Of a DNA stretch of 38,289 bases, positions 8,120-16,032 are shown piece after piece. Made by a program: the position numbers and the translations under genes. Origin of the DNA: an uncultured Opitutia bacterium (GTDB lineage Bacteria; Verrucomicrobiota; Verrucomicrobiia; Opitutales; Opitutaceae); the NCBI GenBank assembly GCA_937952235.1, contig CALFZM010000377.1, forward strand, positions 1 through 38,289. The letters are read 5' to 3'. The stretch's first letter is position 1; the number at the start of each line of letters is the position of its first letter. The notes beneath the pieces are model-generated. The model was not told where the DNA came from. It was given only the letters and a program-made list of their open reading frames with translations, and ran no database searches.

Positions 8120-11100
8120 ATGAAAACCATCACCCGCCTGACGCTGGCTGCGATTACCGGCGTCATGGCACTGTCCGCGACCCACCCGGTCGTCGCTGCG
8201 CAATATAATCAACGCCTCGGGAATCTCTCGACGCGCGCGCAGGTCGGCACCGGCGCCAACATCATGATCACCGGCTTCGTCGTGCAGGACGGCGCGCCGA
8301 AGCAGGTGCTCATCCGTGCCGTCGGCGCGCGCCTCGCGCAGGCGCCGTTCAGCCTCACGGGCGTCCTCTCCAATCCGCAGCTGCAGTTGTTCGATGCCGA
8401 GGGCAATCTGGTCCTGGCGAATGACAATTGGGCCGCGGCGGACGCGGCCACGATGGCGGCGGTGGGCGCGTTTCCGCTGGCGAACAACAGCGCGGACGCC
8501 GCTCTCGTGGCCACGCTTTCGCCGGGGGCCTACACGGCCCAGGTCAGCGGCGTGAACAACACGCAGGGCGTGGCGATCCTGGAGATTTACGATGTATCCG
8601 GATCGGCCCGCCTGATGAACCTTTCGACGCGGGCTTTCGTCGGCACGGGCACGGCCACGTTCTTTTCCGGCCTGTCCGTGGCACCGGGCGGTGGCGCGCG
8701 CCGGGTGCTGGTGCGGGCGGCGGGCCCGGGCCTCGCGCAACTGGGCGTCGAGGGTGCCCTTGTCGACCCCGCGCTCGCGATCCTCGATTCGGCGGGGCGG
8801 CAGATCGCCAATGGGGCGAACGACAACTGGGAAACGGCGGGTGGGGCGGTGCTCACGACCAGCTTTGGCCAGGCGGGGGCGTTTCCGTTCCGCGCCGGCA
8901 GCCGCGATGCGGCGCTGGTGATCGACCTCGCTCCCGGCAACTACACGATTCAGGTCAACGGCGTCGGCGGCGCCACCGGCACGGCCCTGGTCGAAGTGTA
9001 CGACCTCTCTCCGGAGACGCTGTCGACCGTAAATGTGGCGGCGACGGTTCCGTCGACCGATACGACGGGGACGACCCCGGCGGTCTTCACGTTCACGCGG
9101 GTGGGCTCGGTGACGAATCCCGTGACGGTGCAGTATACGTTGTCGGGCACGGCGACCTCGGGCGTGGACTTCAACGCCCTGTCGGGCGAAGTCACGATTC
9201 CGGCCGGCGCCACCTCCGCGACCGTTTCGCTGGTGCCGAAGGCCAATCCGGCCAACACCAACAATCGCACCGCCATTCTCTCGCTGGTGCCCAAGGCCGA
9301 GTATGGCGTGGGCGTCAACGCCCGCGCGGGAGTGACGATCTTCGCCAACTCGGGTTCGCTTTACGTCTCGACGCTGCGCGCGCTGCCCAATGCGCCGACC
9401 TCGACCGCCTACGGGACCGCCACGGTCCAGCTCGCGCCCGATGAGAAGAGCGCGTTCGTCAACGTCTCCTTCTCGAACCTCAGCTCGCCCGAGGTCGTCG
9501 CGCACCTCGCGATCGACGGCAATTACGTCTTCAACCTGCCGCAGGGTCAGGTGAACAACGCGCTGTGGACCTTCGCCCCGGTGGGCACCTATTCGACGGC
9601 CGACCTGATCGCCGCGCTCAAGGCCGGCCGGGTCACGGTCAGCATCGACACGGCGATCTATCCCGCGGGCGAGCTCGGCGGCGGTTTCGTCCGCAGCACC
9701 GGTACCGCGGTCTTCAATCCGCCGGCGGCGCCCCCGGCGCTCGACCTCAGCCGCGTGTCGGCGCAGGACGCGGCCCGGTTTCTTACGCAGAGCACCTTCG
9801 GGCCGACGCAGGCTGAGATCCTCGACCTGATGAACCGGGGCTACAACGCCTGGCTCACCGAACAGTTCTCGTTGCCGGCCACGTCCCAGCGCGAGGCGAC
9901 GATGGCCGATTTCGCGGCGATCAACGCCGGGGGCCAGGGAGCGGCGAACGGCGGTCCCAATACCCGCCCGGGCGGCGTTCACCGCCAGGCGGCCTGGTGG
10001 AGAACGGCCATCACCGGTCGCGACCAGCTCCGCCAGCGCGTGGCGTTCGCCCTCAGCCAGATCCTCGTGATCTCGGACCAGAACGGCACCATCAACGCCT
10101 GGCAGGAAGGGGCGGCCAACTACTACGATATTTTCGTCAACAACGCGTTCGGCAACTTCCGCGAGATCCTCGAGCAGGTGACGCTGAGCCCGATGATGGG
10201 CATCTACCTGAGCTCGCTGCGCAATGCCAAGGCCGCCAACGGCACGACGCCCGACGAAAATTATGCGCGTGAGATCATGCAGCTCTTCACGATCGGGCTG
10301 CACGAATTGAACCCCGATGGCACGCTGCGGCTCGACCCCACGGGCCAGCCGATTCCGACCTATACCCAGGAGACGATCGTGCAGACCGCGAAGGTGTTCA
10401 CCGGCTGGGGCTATGCCAACAATGCGGCGGGTGCCACGGCCAACGCCAACCTGTTTCGGGGCAGCCCTGCCGACTACATCCAGCCGATGATGCTCTGGCC
10501 GGCCTTCCACGACGATACCGCCAAGACGATCGTCGGCGGGAAGGTGCTGCCGGCGGCCCAGGGCGGCATCCAGGACCTGAAGGACACGCTCGATGCGCTG
10601 TTCAACCACCCGAGCACCGGGCCGTTCATCGTCAGGCAGCTCATCCAACGTCTGGTCACGAGCAATCCCAGCCCGGGCTACATCTACCGGGTGAACCAGG
10701 CGTTCTCGAACAACGGCGCGGGCGTCCGCGGTGACCTGCGGGCGGTGGTGCGGGCGATCCTGCTCGACTACGAGGCTCGCTCGCCCGCCGTGGCCGCGTC
10801 CGCGACCTTTGGCAAGATGAAGGAGCCGCTGCTCCGCGCCACCGCGCTCTTCCGCGCGTTCGACGCCGGCTCCAACCTTGGCCGCTACAACATCGCCAAC
10901 CCCGAGGGTGCACTCGCGCAGGCCGTGCTCCGGGCACCGACGGTCTTCAACTTCTACGAGCCGAACTATGTGCTGCCCGGCTCGATCGCCGCGGCCGGTC
11001 TGTATGCGCCCGAGTACCAGATCCTCACGGACACGACGGCGCTCACCCAGCCGAACTTCTACTACGGCTACATCTACGCCAACCGGTCTACGACCGACAT

Positions 11101-11350
11101 GGCGCAACAGACGATCGGCCTGACGCTGGCGCCCTGGCTGTCGCAGGCCCGCACGCCGGCCGCCCTGGTCGATGCGCTGAACCTGCTCCTGGCCGGTGGC
11201 GCCGCGCCCAAGTCGGCCACCGACCGGATGATCGCCGCCATCACGGCGATGCCGGTGGGCACCGCCACCAACACGGCGAACGACCTCGAGCGGGTGCGTT
11301 CGGCGATCTACCTGATGCTCACCTCCCCGTACGGAGCCATTCAGAAATAA
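8120..11350 (+). CDS. Secreted multidomain DUF1800 protein (repeat x2, Calx-beta, CHRD, DUF1800)
   Basis: ATG 8120 gives 1076 residues. Order: signal peptide 1-27 (cleavage near VVAA-QYN); two repeat domains at about 32-157 and 164-295 (NLSTRAxVGTG, RAxGPGLAQ, NDNW, SRDAALV, YTxQVxGV, VEVYD); a Calx-beta-like domain at 303-408 (VFTFTRVGS, GTATSGVDF, GEVTIPAGATSATVSL); a CHRD-like domain at 412-532 (SLYVSTLRALPNAPTS, AHLAIDG, VSIDTAIYPAGELGGGF); and DUF1800 from about 545 to the end (AARFLTQSTFGPTQAEI, RQRVAFALSQILV, ENYAREIMQLFTIGLHEL, FTGWGYA). DUF1800 and DUF1501 genes travel as pairs in many bacteria but lack a proven function. The DUF1501 gene starts 8 bp downstream, so the two form an operon. 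The repeats recur in two other proteins of this window. Confidence 0.9.
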   Translation: MKTITRLTLAAITGVMALSATHPVVAAQYNQRLGNLSTRAQVGTGANIMITGFVVQDGAPKQVLIRAVGARLAQAPFSLTGVLSNPQLQLFDAEGNLVLANDNWAAADAATMAAVGAFPLANNSADAALVATLSPGAYTAQVSGVNNTQGVAILEIYDVSGSARLMNLSTRAFVGTGTATFFSGLSVAPGGGARRVLVRAAGPGLAQLGVEGALVDPALAILDSAGRQIANGANDNWETAGGAVLTTSFGQAGAFPFRAGSRDAALVIDLAPGNYTIQVNGVGGATGTALVEVYDLSPETLSTVNVAATVPSTDTTGTTPAVFTFTRVGSVTNPVTVQYTLSGTATSGVDFNALSGEVTIPAGATSATVSLVPKANPANTNNRTAILSLVPKAEYGVGVNARAGVTIFANSGSLYVSTLRALPNAPTSTAYGTATVQLAPDEKSAFVNVSFSNLSSPEVVAHLAIDGNYVFNLPQGQVNNALWTFAPVGTYSTADLIAALKAGRVTVSIDTAIYPAGELGGGFVRSTGTAVFNPPAAPPALDLSRVSAQDAARFLTQSTFGPTQAEILDLMNRGYNAWLTEQFSLPATSQREATMADFAAINAGGQGAANGGPNTRPGGVHRQAAWWRTAITGRDQLRQRVAFALSQILVISDQNGTINAWQEGAANYYDIFVNNAFGNFREILEQVTLSPMMGIYLSSLRNAKAANGTTPDENYAREIMQLFTIGLHELNPDGTLRLDPTGQPIPTYTQETIVQTAKVFTGWGYANNAAGATANANLFRGSPADYIQPMMLWPAFHDDTAKTIVGGKVLPAAQGGIQDLKDTLDALFNHPSTGPFIVRQLIQRLVTSNPSPGYIYRVNQAFSNNGAGVRGDLRAVVRAILLDYEARSPAVAASATFGKMKEPLLRATALFRAFDAGSNLGRYNIANPEGALAQAVLRAPTVFNFYEPNYVLPGSIAAAGLYAPEYQILTDTTALTQPNFYYGYIYANRSTTDMAQQTIGLTLAPWLSQARTPAALVDALNLLLAGGAAPKSATDRMIAAITAMPVGTATNTANDLERVRSAIYLMLTSPYGAIQK

Positions 11351-11358
11351 GCTGCGCC

Positions 11359-12810
11359 ATGAACCCGAAGAATCCGAAGTTCGACCCGAATCGCCGCCGG
11401 TTTCTCGGCGCGTGCTGCGCCGCCGTCAGCGCCACCGGCATGCTCTCCACCCTGGCCCAGTTGCGCATGATGGGCGCGGTGGCGAGTCCCTCCAACGGAC
11501 CCAGTGTGCCGGCGCGCGCCGGTGCGCTGCCGCCGGACTACAAGGCGCTCGTCTGCCTGTTCCTCGCGGGCGGCAATGACGCGAACAACATGATCGTGCC
11601 GTTCGACACCAACGGCTACAGCGCCTACGCCTCGGCGGCGGGCCGCGGCGCAATCGCGCTGCCCCGGACGCAGTTGCTCGGCATCACGCCCAAGACGACC
11701 GACGGTCGCGAGTGGGCGCTGCACTCGAGCCTGAATGCCGATGTCGCGGGCACCAACACGACGGGCCTCAAGTCGCTCTTCGACGAGGGCAAGATGGCGC
11801 TGCTCGGCAACGTCGGCACCCTCGTGGTGCCTACCACCAAGGCCCAGTACACCGCGCGCTCGGTGCCGCTGCCACCTCAGCTCTTCTCCCACAACGACCA
11901 GCAGGTCGAATGGCAGAGCAGCGTGCCTGACAAGCCGTTCTCGACCGGCTGGGGCGGCCGCGTGGCCGACCTGGTCGACGCGATGAATACCAACAGCAGC
12001 GTCTCGATGGCGATCAGCCTCAACGGCCAGAATTCCTTCCAGGTCGGCAAGAAGGTCGTGCAGTTCGCCGTCAATCCGGGCGGCGCCATTTCGCTCTCGG
12101 GCTCCTCCACCTCCGCGACGAGCGCGGCCGGCCTGCGCACCCGGGCCCAGAACGACCTGCTGGCCGGGCCGAACTCCAACCTCTTCGAGGCAGCGTTCGC
12201 CGGTCTCACCTCCAATGCGATCTCCGACAGCGCGATGCTTTCGAGCATCCTGAGCGGCAATCCGCCGTTCACGACCACGTTCTCGGGAACCAACCTCGGC
12301 CAGCAGCTTCGCACCATCGCCCGCCTCATCGCGGCCGCGCCGCAGCTGGGTGTGAAACGGCAGATCTTCTTCGCCCGCATCGGCGGCTGGGACCTGCACG
12401 ACGCGCAGCTCGGGGCGCACTCGAACCTCTTCGCCGACGTCAGCCGCAACGTGTCCGCGCTCCATCGCACGATGGTCGAGATCGGCGCGGCCGATCAGGT
12501 GACGACGTTCACGGCCTCCGACTTCGGCCGCACCTACAACACCAATGGCGACGGTTCCGACCACGGTTGGGGCTCGAACCACTTCATCGTCGGCGGTGCG
12601 GTCAAGGGCGGCGAGATCTACGGCAAGATGGCCGATCTCACGATCCGCGGCCCCGACGACACCGGCACGCGCGGGTCCTGGATTCCCACGACCAGCGTCG
12701 ACGAATACGGCGCGACGCTCGCGACGTGGTTCGGCGTCAGCGCCACGGACCTGCCGGTCGTCTTCCCGAACATCGGCCGCTTCGCCACGCGCAACCTCGG
12801 CTTCATCTGA
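11359..12810 (+). CDS. DUF1501 family protein with Tat-like signal
   Basis: This is a 483-residue exported protein. NRRRFLGACCAAVSA at residues 11-25 is a twin-arginine-type signal (RRxFL), suggesting export folded, perhaps with a bound metal. DUF1501 belongs to the alkaline phosphatase/sulfatase-like fold. Visible hallmarks are LVCLFLAGGNDANNMIVP (residues 55-72), GWDLHDAQ (about 340), FTASDFGRTYNTNGDGSDHGWGSNH (read as two adjoining motifs around 380-404) and GATLATWFG near the end. The Asp/His residues in GNDANN and DHGWG resemble phosphatase-superfamily metal ligands. The substrate is unknown. It lies 8 bp after the DUF1800 gene, and such pairs are assumed to act together at the cell surface. 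Confidence 0.92.
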   Translation: MNPKNPKFDPNRRRFLGACCAAVSATGMLSTLAQLRMMGAVASPSNGPSVPARAGALPPDYKALVCLFLAGGNDANNMIVPFDTNGYSAYASAAGRGAIALPRTQLLGITPKTTDGREWALHSSLNADVAGTNTTGLKSLFDEGKMALLGNVGTLVVPTTKAQYTARSVPLPPQLFSHNDQQVEWQSSVPDKPFSTGWGGRVADLVDAMNTNSSVSMAISLNGQNSFQVGKKVVQFAVNPGGAISLSGSSTSATSAAGLRTRAQNDLLAGPNSNLFEAAFAGLTSNAISDSAMLSSILSGNPPFTTTFSGTNLGQQLRTIARLIAAAPQLGVKRQIFFARIGGWDLHDAQLGAHSNLFADVSRNVSALHRTMVEIGAADQVTTFTASDFGRTYNTNGDGSDHGWGSNHFIVGGAVKGGEIYGKMADLTIRGPDDTGTRGSWIPTTSVDEYGATLATWFGVSATDLPVVFPNIGRFATRNLGFI

Positions 12811-12847
12811 GCGGGCGGGGAACGCCGCGGAAGCTTCCTCCGCCCTC

Positions 12848-13444
12848 GTGCCTCGCCGGTTCATCCTCGTTGTCGCGCTGCTGGCCGCGCTCGGCGCGGG
12901 CTGGTGGTGGTTTCGCTCCGCTCCGCCTGTCGCTGTCGCTCCGCCCGCCCGGCCGGAGCCCGCTGTCGCCGGACCGGTCTCGCCAGGACGGCCCTTGCCG
13001 CCTCCGTCTTCGCCGTCGCCGGTTGCCAGCCCCGGCGGCGCTGACGCGGTGGCGCCGCCCCTGCCGCCGCACCTGCCGGATCCCCGGCAGTCGCCGGCGG
13101 ACTTTCCCATCGCGGCGCCATTGAATGCGCCGGAGTCCGACATCGCCCGCGATCTCGACGTCGTCCGGCAGTTGTTCGAAGCCTGGCTCAGCAACTTTCC
13201 CCACGAGGGCAATCCGATCGGGGAGAATGCAGAGATCACCGCCGCGCTGATGGGGGCCAACTCCCTGGGATTCGCGCTCGTCCCGCGCGGGCATCGGGCC
13301 CTGAACGAAAACGGCGAGCTTTGCGACCGTTGGGGCACGCCGTTCCGCTTTCACCAGCTCAGCGGCAAACGCATGGAAGTCAGGAGCGCCGGGCCGGACC
13401 GCCGCTTTGGCACGGACGACGACGCCCTGCTCACGCCGCCCTGA
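12848..13444 (+). CDS. Membrane-anchored protein with GspG-like C-terminal tail
   Basis: GTG 12848 gives 198 residues, 37 bp after the DUF1501 stop. Residues 5-22 (FILVVALLAALGAGWWWF) form a single membrane anchor, followed by a Pro/Ala-rich linker to about residue 95. A globular part comes next (DVVRQLFEAWLSNFPHEGNP). The tail at 159-193 reads CDRWGTPFRFHQLSG, then RSAGPDRRFGTDDDALL, which matches the C-terminal Ca-binding end of major pseudopilins (WG-PF, GxDxxxGTDDD). It lacks the FTLLE prepilin motif, so it is not itself a pseudopilin. Position just before the type II secretion operon suggests a periplasmic link to that machine, but this is inference. The frame is open further upstream inside the DUF1501 gene; the anchor favours 12848. 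Confidence 0.7.
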   Translation: MPRRFILVVALLAALGAGWWWFRSAPPVAVAPPARPEPAVAGPVSPGRPLPPPSSPSPVASPGGADAVAPPLPPHLPDPRQSPADFPIAAPLNAPESDIARDLDVVRQLFEAWLSNFPHEGNPIGENAEITAALMGANSLGFALVPRGHRALNENGELCDRWGTPFRFHQLSGKRMEVRSAGPDRRFGTDDDALLTPP

Positions 13445-13740
13445 CGGCCGTTCGTCCCCGATTTGCGCTGCAACGAGCATTCCCTGGGTCCCAAGCAGGT
13501 CATACCTGTCTCGAAGCGCGGCGCTCCGTCGCCGCCGCGGAGCTGGCCAGCTGCAGGGCTTTGCGTGCCCGCGGCCGGCCCGTGACGACGACGTCACCTC
13601 CGCGGGGAAACATCGGTCGCCCGCTCCTGTCCCCGCCGGGGTAAAACGATCGTCGATTTCGGGCCACGCGGGCCGCTCGCAACTCCATCCACCTGCGTGC
13701 GTCTCGACTTCCTCCGGCTCGTTCGCAACGTTCTCCTTCC
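13445..13740. other. Leader region of the type II secretion operon
   Basis: I see no gene in these 296 bases. A perfect 12-bp palindrome AGCTGGCCAGCT lies at 13541-13552, and a GC-rich inverted segment lies around 13517-13540. The promoter of gspG must be here, but no confident -35/-10 pair was found. Confidence 0.35.
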
Positions 13741-14238
13741 ATGCGCTGTCCCTCTTCCCCCTTCGGACGTCTCCGGTCTCGCGGCGCCGCCTGCCGGCGC
13801 GCGAACCGTTTCGCCGCGTTCACCCTGCTTGAAATTCTGGTCGTCCTCGCGATCGTCGCCCTCCTTGCCACCCTCGCGATCACCAACGTCGACAAGGTCT
13901 TCGGCAGCTCGCAGGTCGGCGTCGCCCGGCTGTTCGTCTCGCAGACGCTTTCCGCGCCGCTGAACCTCTACCGGATTCACATGGGAAATTTCCCGTCGAC
14001 CGCGGAGGGACTGCAGGCGCTGGTCACCGCGCCCGGGACCAAGGCCGACCGGTGGAGCGGCCCCTACATCGACGGTGGCAAGGTGCCGCTGGATCCCTGG
14101 GGCGAGCCTTACCAGTACGCGTTTCCAGGCGCGCGCAACAAGGACAAGTACGATCTCTGGTCGAAGGGGGCCGACAAGCAGAGCGGCACGCCCGACGACG
14201 TCGGCAACTGGGATTCGGGCCCGGCGACGGAGAAATAA
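13741..14238 (+). CDS. gspG: Type II secretion major pseudopilin GspG
   Basis: This 165-residue protein is the main subunit of the periplasmic pseudopilus that pushes folded exoproteins through the secretin. A basic leader ends at residues 25-26, followed by FTLLEILVVLAIVALLATLA with Glu at mature position 5. Predicted cleavage is after Ala26; Gly is usual at this -1 position. The C-terminal half is the T2SSG domain: STAEGLQALV, PYIDGGKVPLDPWGEPYQY and a calcium-loop tail (SKGADKQSGTPDD, VGNWDSG). The tail identifies GspG rather than another type IV pilin-like protein. It is the first gene of a seven-gene run, with gspH following after 12 bp. Maturation needs a prepilin peptidase not found in this window. 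Confidence 0.93.
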   Translation: MRCPSSPFGRLRSRGAACRRANRFAAFTLLEILVVLAIVALLATLAITNVDKVFGSSQVGVARLFVSQTLSAPLNLYRIHMGNFPSTAEGLQALVTAPGTKADRWSGPYIDGGKVPLDPWGEPYQYAFPGARNKDKYDLWSKGADKQSGTPDDVGNWDSGPATEK

Positions 14239-14250
14239 CGCACCGCCTCA

Positions 14251-14865
14251 ATGGCAGCGCGGTCTGCCGCCCGACCCGCTTCCGATCCCGCCGCCGTGCT
14301 CCGTTCCACCCGCAAACGCGGCTTCACCCTGCTCGAGGTCCTGCTGGCGATCGCGCTGATCGCGCTGGTCGCTACGGCGCTCGTCGGTGCTTCCTCCCGC
14401 CTGATGACGGACCAGCCGGCGACGCCCAGCGACGTCTTTTGGCTGGCGGTGCGCGAAGCCCGGAAGGCGGCCCTGAAGAGCGAGCACGCGATCCGGCTGC
14501 GGTTCGACGCGGAGCGGAAACAGTTTATCCTGATCGACGGCGTCAACCCGTCGACCCTTGCCTCCGACGGCTTCACGCGCGTCGAGACTCCGCGCAAGAC
14601 CCTGCCCGTGCCGGCGGCGATCGCGGCGGATCTCACGGTCGAGCTGATGGCGCCCGCGCCGAAGGGCGGCGGCCAATCGATCCTGATCGGCGGCGTGCTG
14701 GTAGAGGCCCAGACGATTCCCTTCGTGACCTTTTACCCGGACGGAACCTGCCAGCCTTTTCGCGCACAGTTCATGCGTCAGGGTGCGGTGAGCGTGCTCG
14801 CGGTCGATCCGTGGACCTGTGCTCCGGTGCTCACGCCGTCCGATGCCCATGCGCCCTCGATCTAG
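14251..14865 (+). CDS. gspH: Type II secretion minor pseudopilin, GspH-like
   Basis: The product has 204 residues. KRG at 22-24 followed by FTLLEVLLAIALIALVATALV is a canonical prepilin motif, with cleavage after Gly24 and Glu at mature position 5. The rest (FWLAVREARKAALKSEHAIRL, KQFILIDG, IPFVTFYPDGTCQPF) fits the GspH/FimT globular fold, in which FYPDG is a recurrent strand motif. GspH is a minor subunit at or near the pseudopilus tip. The assignment rests on motif plus position between gspG and gspI. Its 3' end overlaps gspI by about 20 bp, indicating coupled translation. Confidence 0.85.
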   Translation: MAARSAARPASDPAAVLRSTRKRGFTLLEVLLAIALIALVATALVGASSRLMTDQPATPSDVFWLAVREARKAALKSEHAIRLRFDAERKQFILIDGVNPSTLASDGFTRVETPRKTLPVPAAIAADLTVELMAPAPKGGGQSILIGGVLVEAQTIPFVTFYPDGTCQPFRAQFMRQGAVSVLAVDPWTCAPVLTPSDAHAPSI

Positions 14866-15352
14866 CCGCCATCCGGAATCCCGCCGTCGGAGGATTGCGG
14901 GCCGCGATGCGTTCACGCTCCTCGAGGTGCTGGTGGCGCTCGTGATCGTCGCCATGGCGGTGGTGGTGCTGGGAGCGTCGTACCTGAACGTCCTCACGAC
15001 CTACGAAGCGGCGGCCCGCGGCATGACGGTGAACGAGGACTTTGCCTTCGCCCGCGACCAGATCCTGCGGGAGCCCGACCGGAAGAAACTCGAGGAAGGC
15101 GGCGAGTTCGAGGCGATCGGCGGCCGGCGCGTGACGTGGAGCGTCGAGATCGAGTCGACGTCGATGCCCAACGTCTTCCAGGTCGCGTTCACGACCGAGC
15201 TCGCCGATCCCGCGCGTCCGGAACCGGAGCGGCGCACCCAACGGCTCGTCGTCCTCCGCCCCACCTGGGTCATCGACGTGGCCGAGCGCGACAAGCTGAA
15301 GGAGGATGTGAAGCGGCGCATTCTCGAAATCCAGGGCCGGCAGACGCCATGA
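14843..15352 (+). CDS. gspI: Type II secretion minor pseudopilin, GspI-like
   Basis: Start ATG 14843 overlaps the end of gspH (stop at 14863-14865); ATG 14849 and an upstream start at 14819 are alternatives. The product is about 169 residues. The leader RRRRIAGRDA precedes FTLLEVLVALVIVAMAVVVLG, with Ala instead of Gly before the cleavage site. The short globular part (VTWSVEIEST, FQVAFTTEL, TQRLVVLRPTW) fits GspI, the tip nucleator that complexes with GspJ and GspK. Its stop overlaps the gspJ start as ATGA at 15349-15352. Identification rests on motif, length and gene order; direct sequence similarity to proteobacterial GspI would be modest. Confidence 0.82.
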   Translation: MPMRPRSSRHPESRRRRIAGRDAFTLLEVLVALVIVAMAVVVLGASYLNVLTTYEAAARGMTVNEDFAFARDQILREPDRKKLEEGGEFEAIGGRRVTWSVEIESTSMPNVFQVAFTTELADPARPEPERRTQRLVVLRPTWVIDVAERDKLKEDVKRRILEIQGRQTP

Positions 15353-16032
15353 CGCGCCCGCCCTGCATCTTGCGCCTCGCGCGGTTCCGCCGGAGCCGGC
15401 GTGCCTTCACGCTGATCGAGATCCTCCTCGCGATCACGCTCGTGGCGCTGCTGCTCGTGGCGCTGAACACCTTCGTCTTTTCCCTCGGCGAACTCTGGGG
15501 CCAGCGCGCGGACGAACGGCTCTTCGAGCAGCATGCGCGCGCGGTGACCCGTTTCCTCGAGCACGAACTGCGGGCGGCGGCGCTGCCGCCGGCGGCCCGG
15601 GCGGATTCGACGCCGATCGCGCTGCAGGAGATCAAGCCGCAGCAGGGCATGATGGAGAAATTGCTCACCTTCGAGCTGCCGGGAGGCAGCCGCCTCCTGA
15701 ACTGGCCCGAGCGCCCGCTGCCCGAGGTCGTCTGCTCCCTGCAGGTGCGCCCCGGCGAAGGCCTCGTGCTCCTGTGGCACTCCCGGCTGGAGAAGAACTT
15801 CGACACCGAGCCGCCGCGCGAGACCGTGATCACGCCGCTCGTGAGCGCCCTCAGCTACGACTACTACGACACCGACCTGCGGCGCTGGACCAACGAAACC
15901 GCCCTCAAGCTCGATCCGCAGGGACAGCCGCTGGCGCCCCAGCGGGTGCGCCTGAAGTTTACCTACAACCGGCTGACGCGGGAGAGCGTCCTCACGCTGC
16001 CGCAACCGGGCGAAGCCCTGCCCACGTCGTGA
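15349..16032 (+). CDS. gspJ: Type II secretion minor pseudopilin, GspJ-like
   Basis: The start is set by the ATGA overlap with gspI, giving 227 residues. RRSRRA precedes FTLIEILLAITLVALLLVAL: a prepilin motif with Ala at -1 and Glu at mature position 5. The larger globular part contains TRFLEHELRAAALPP and DLRRWTNETALKLDPQGQPL, followed by VRLKFTYNR, which matches GspJ, the largest non-K minor pseudopilin of the tip trimer. Its stop overlaps the next start as GTGA (16029-16032). The tight packing of gspI-J-K mirrors the physical I-J-K tip complex. Confidence 0.85.
   Translation: MTRPPCILRLARFRRSRRAFTLIEILLAITLVALLLVALNTFVFSLGELWGQRADERLFEQHARAVTRFLEHELRAAALPPAARADSTPIALQEIKPQQGMMEKLLTFELPGGSRLLNWPERPLPEVVCSLQVRPGEGLVLLWHSRLEKNFDTEPPRETVITPLVSALSYDYYDTDLRRWTNETALKLDPQGQPLAPQRVRLKFTYNRLTRESVLTLPQPGEALPTS

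Noticed and set aside
8102..11107. 1001-codon minus-strand open frame opposite the DUF1800 gene
   Set aside because: His/Arg-rich composition with no recognisable motif, antisense to a protein with five clear domains.
11341..13338. 665-codon minus-strand open frame opposite the DUF1501 gene
   Set aside because: No motifs, and it crosses the end of one gene and the start of the next; the plus strand has a Tat-like signal and family motifs.
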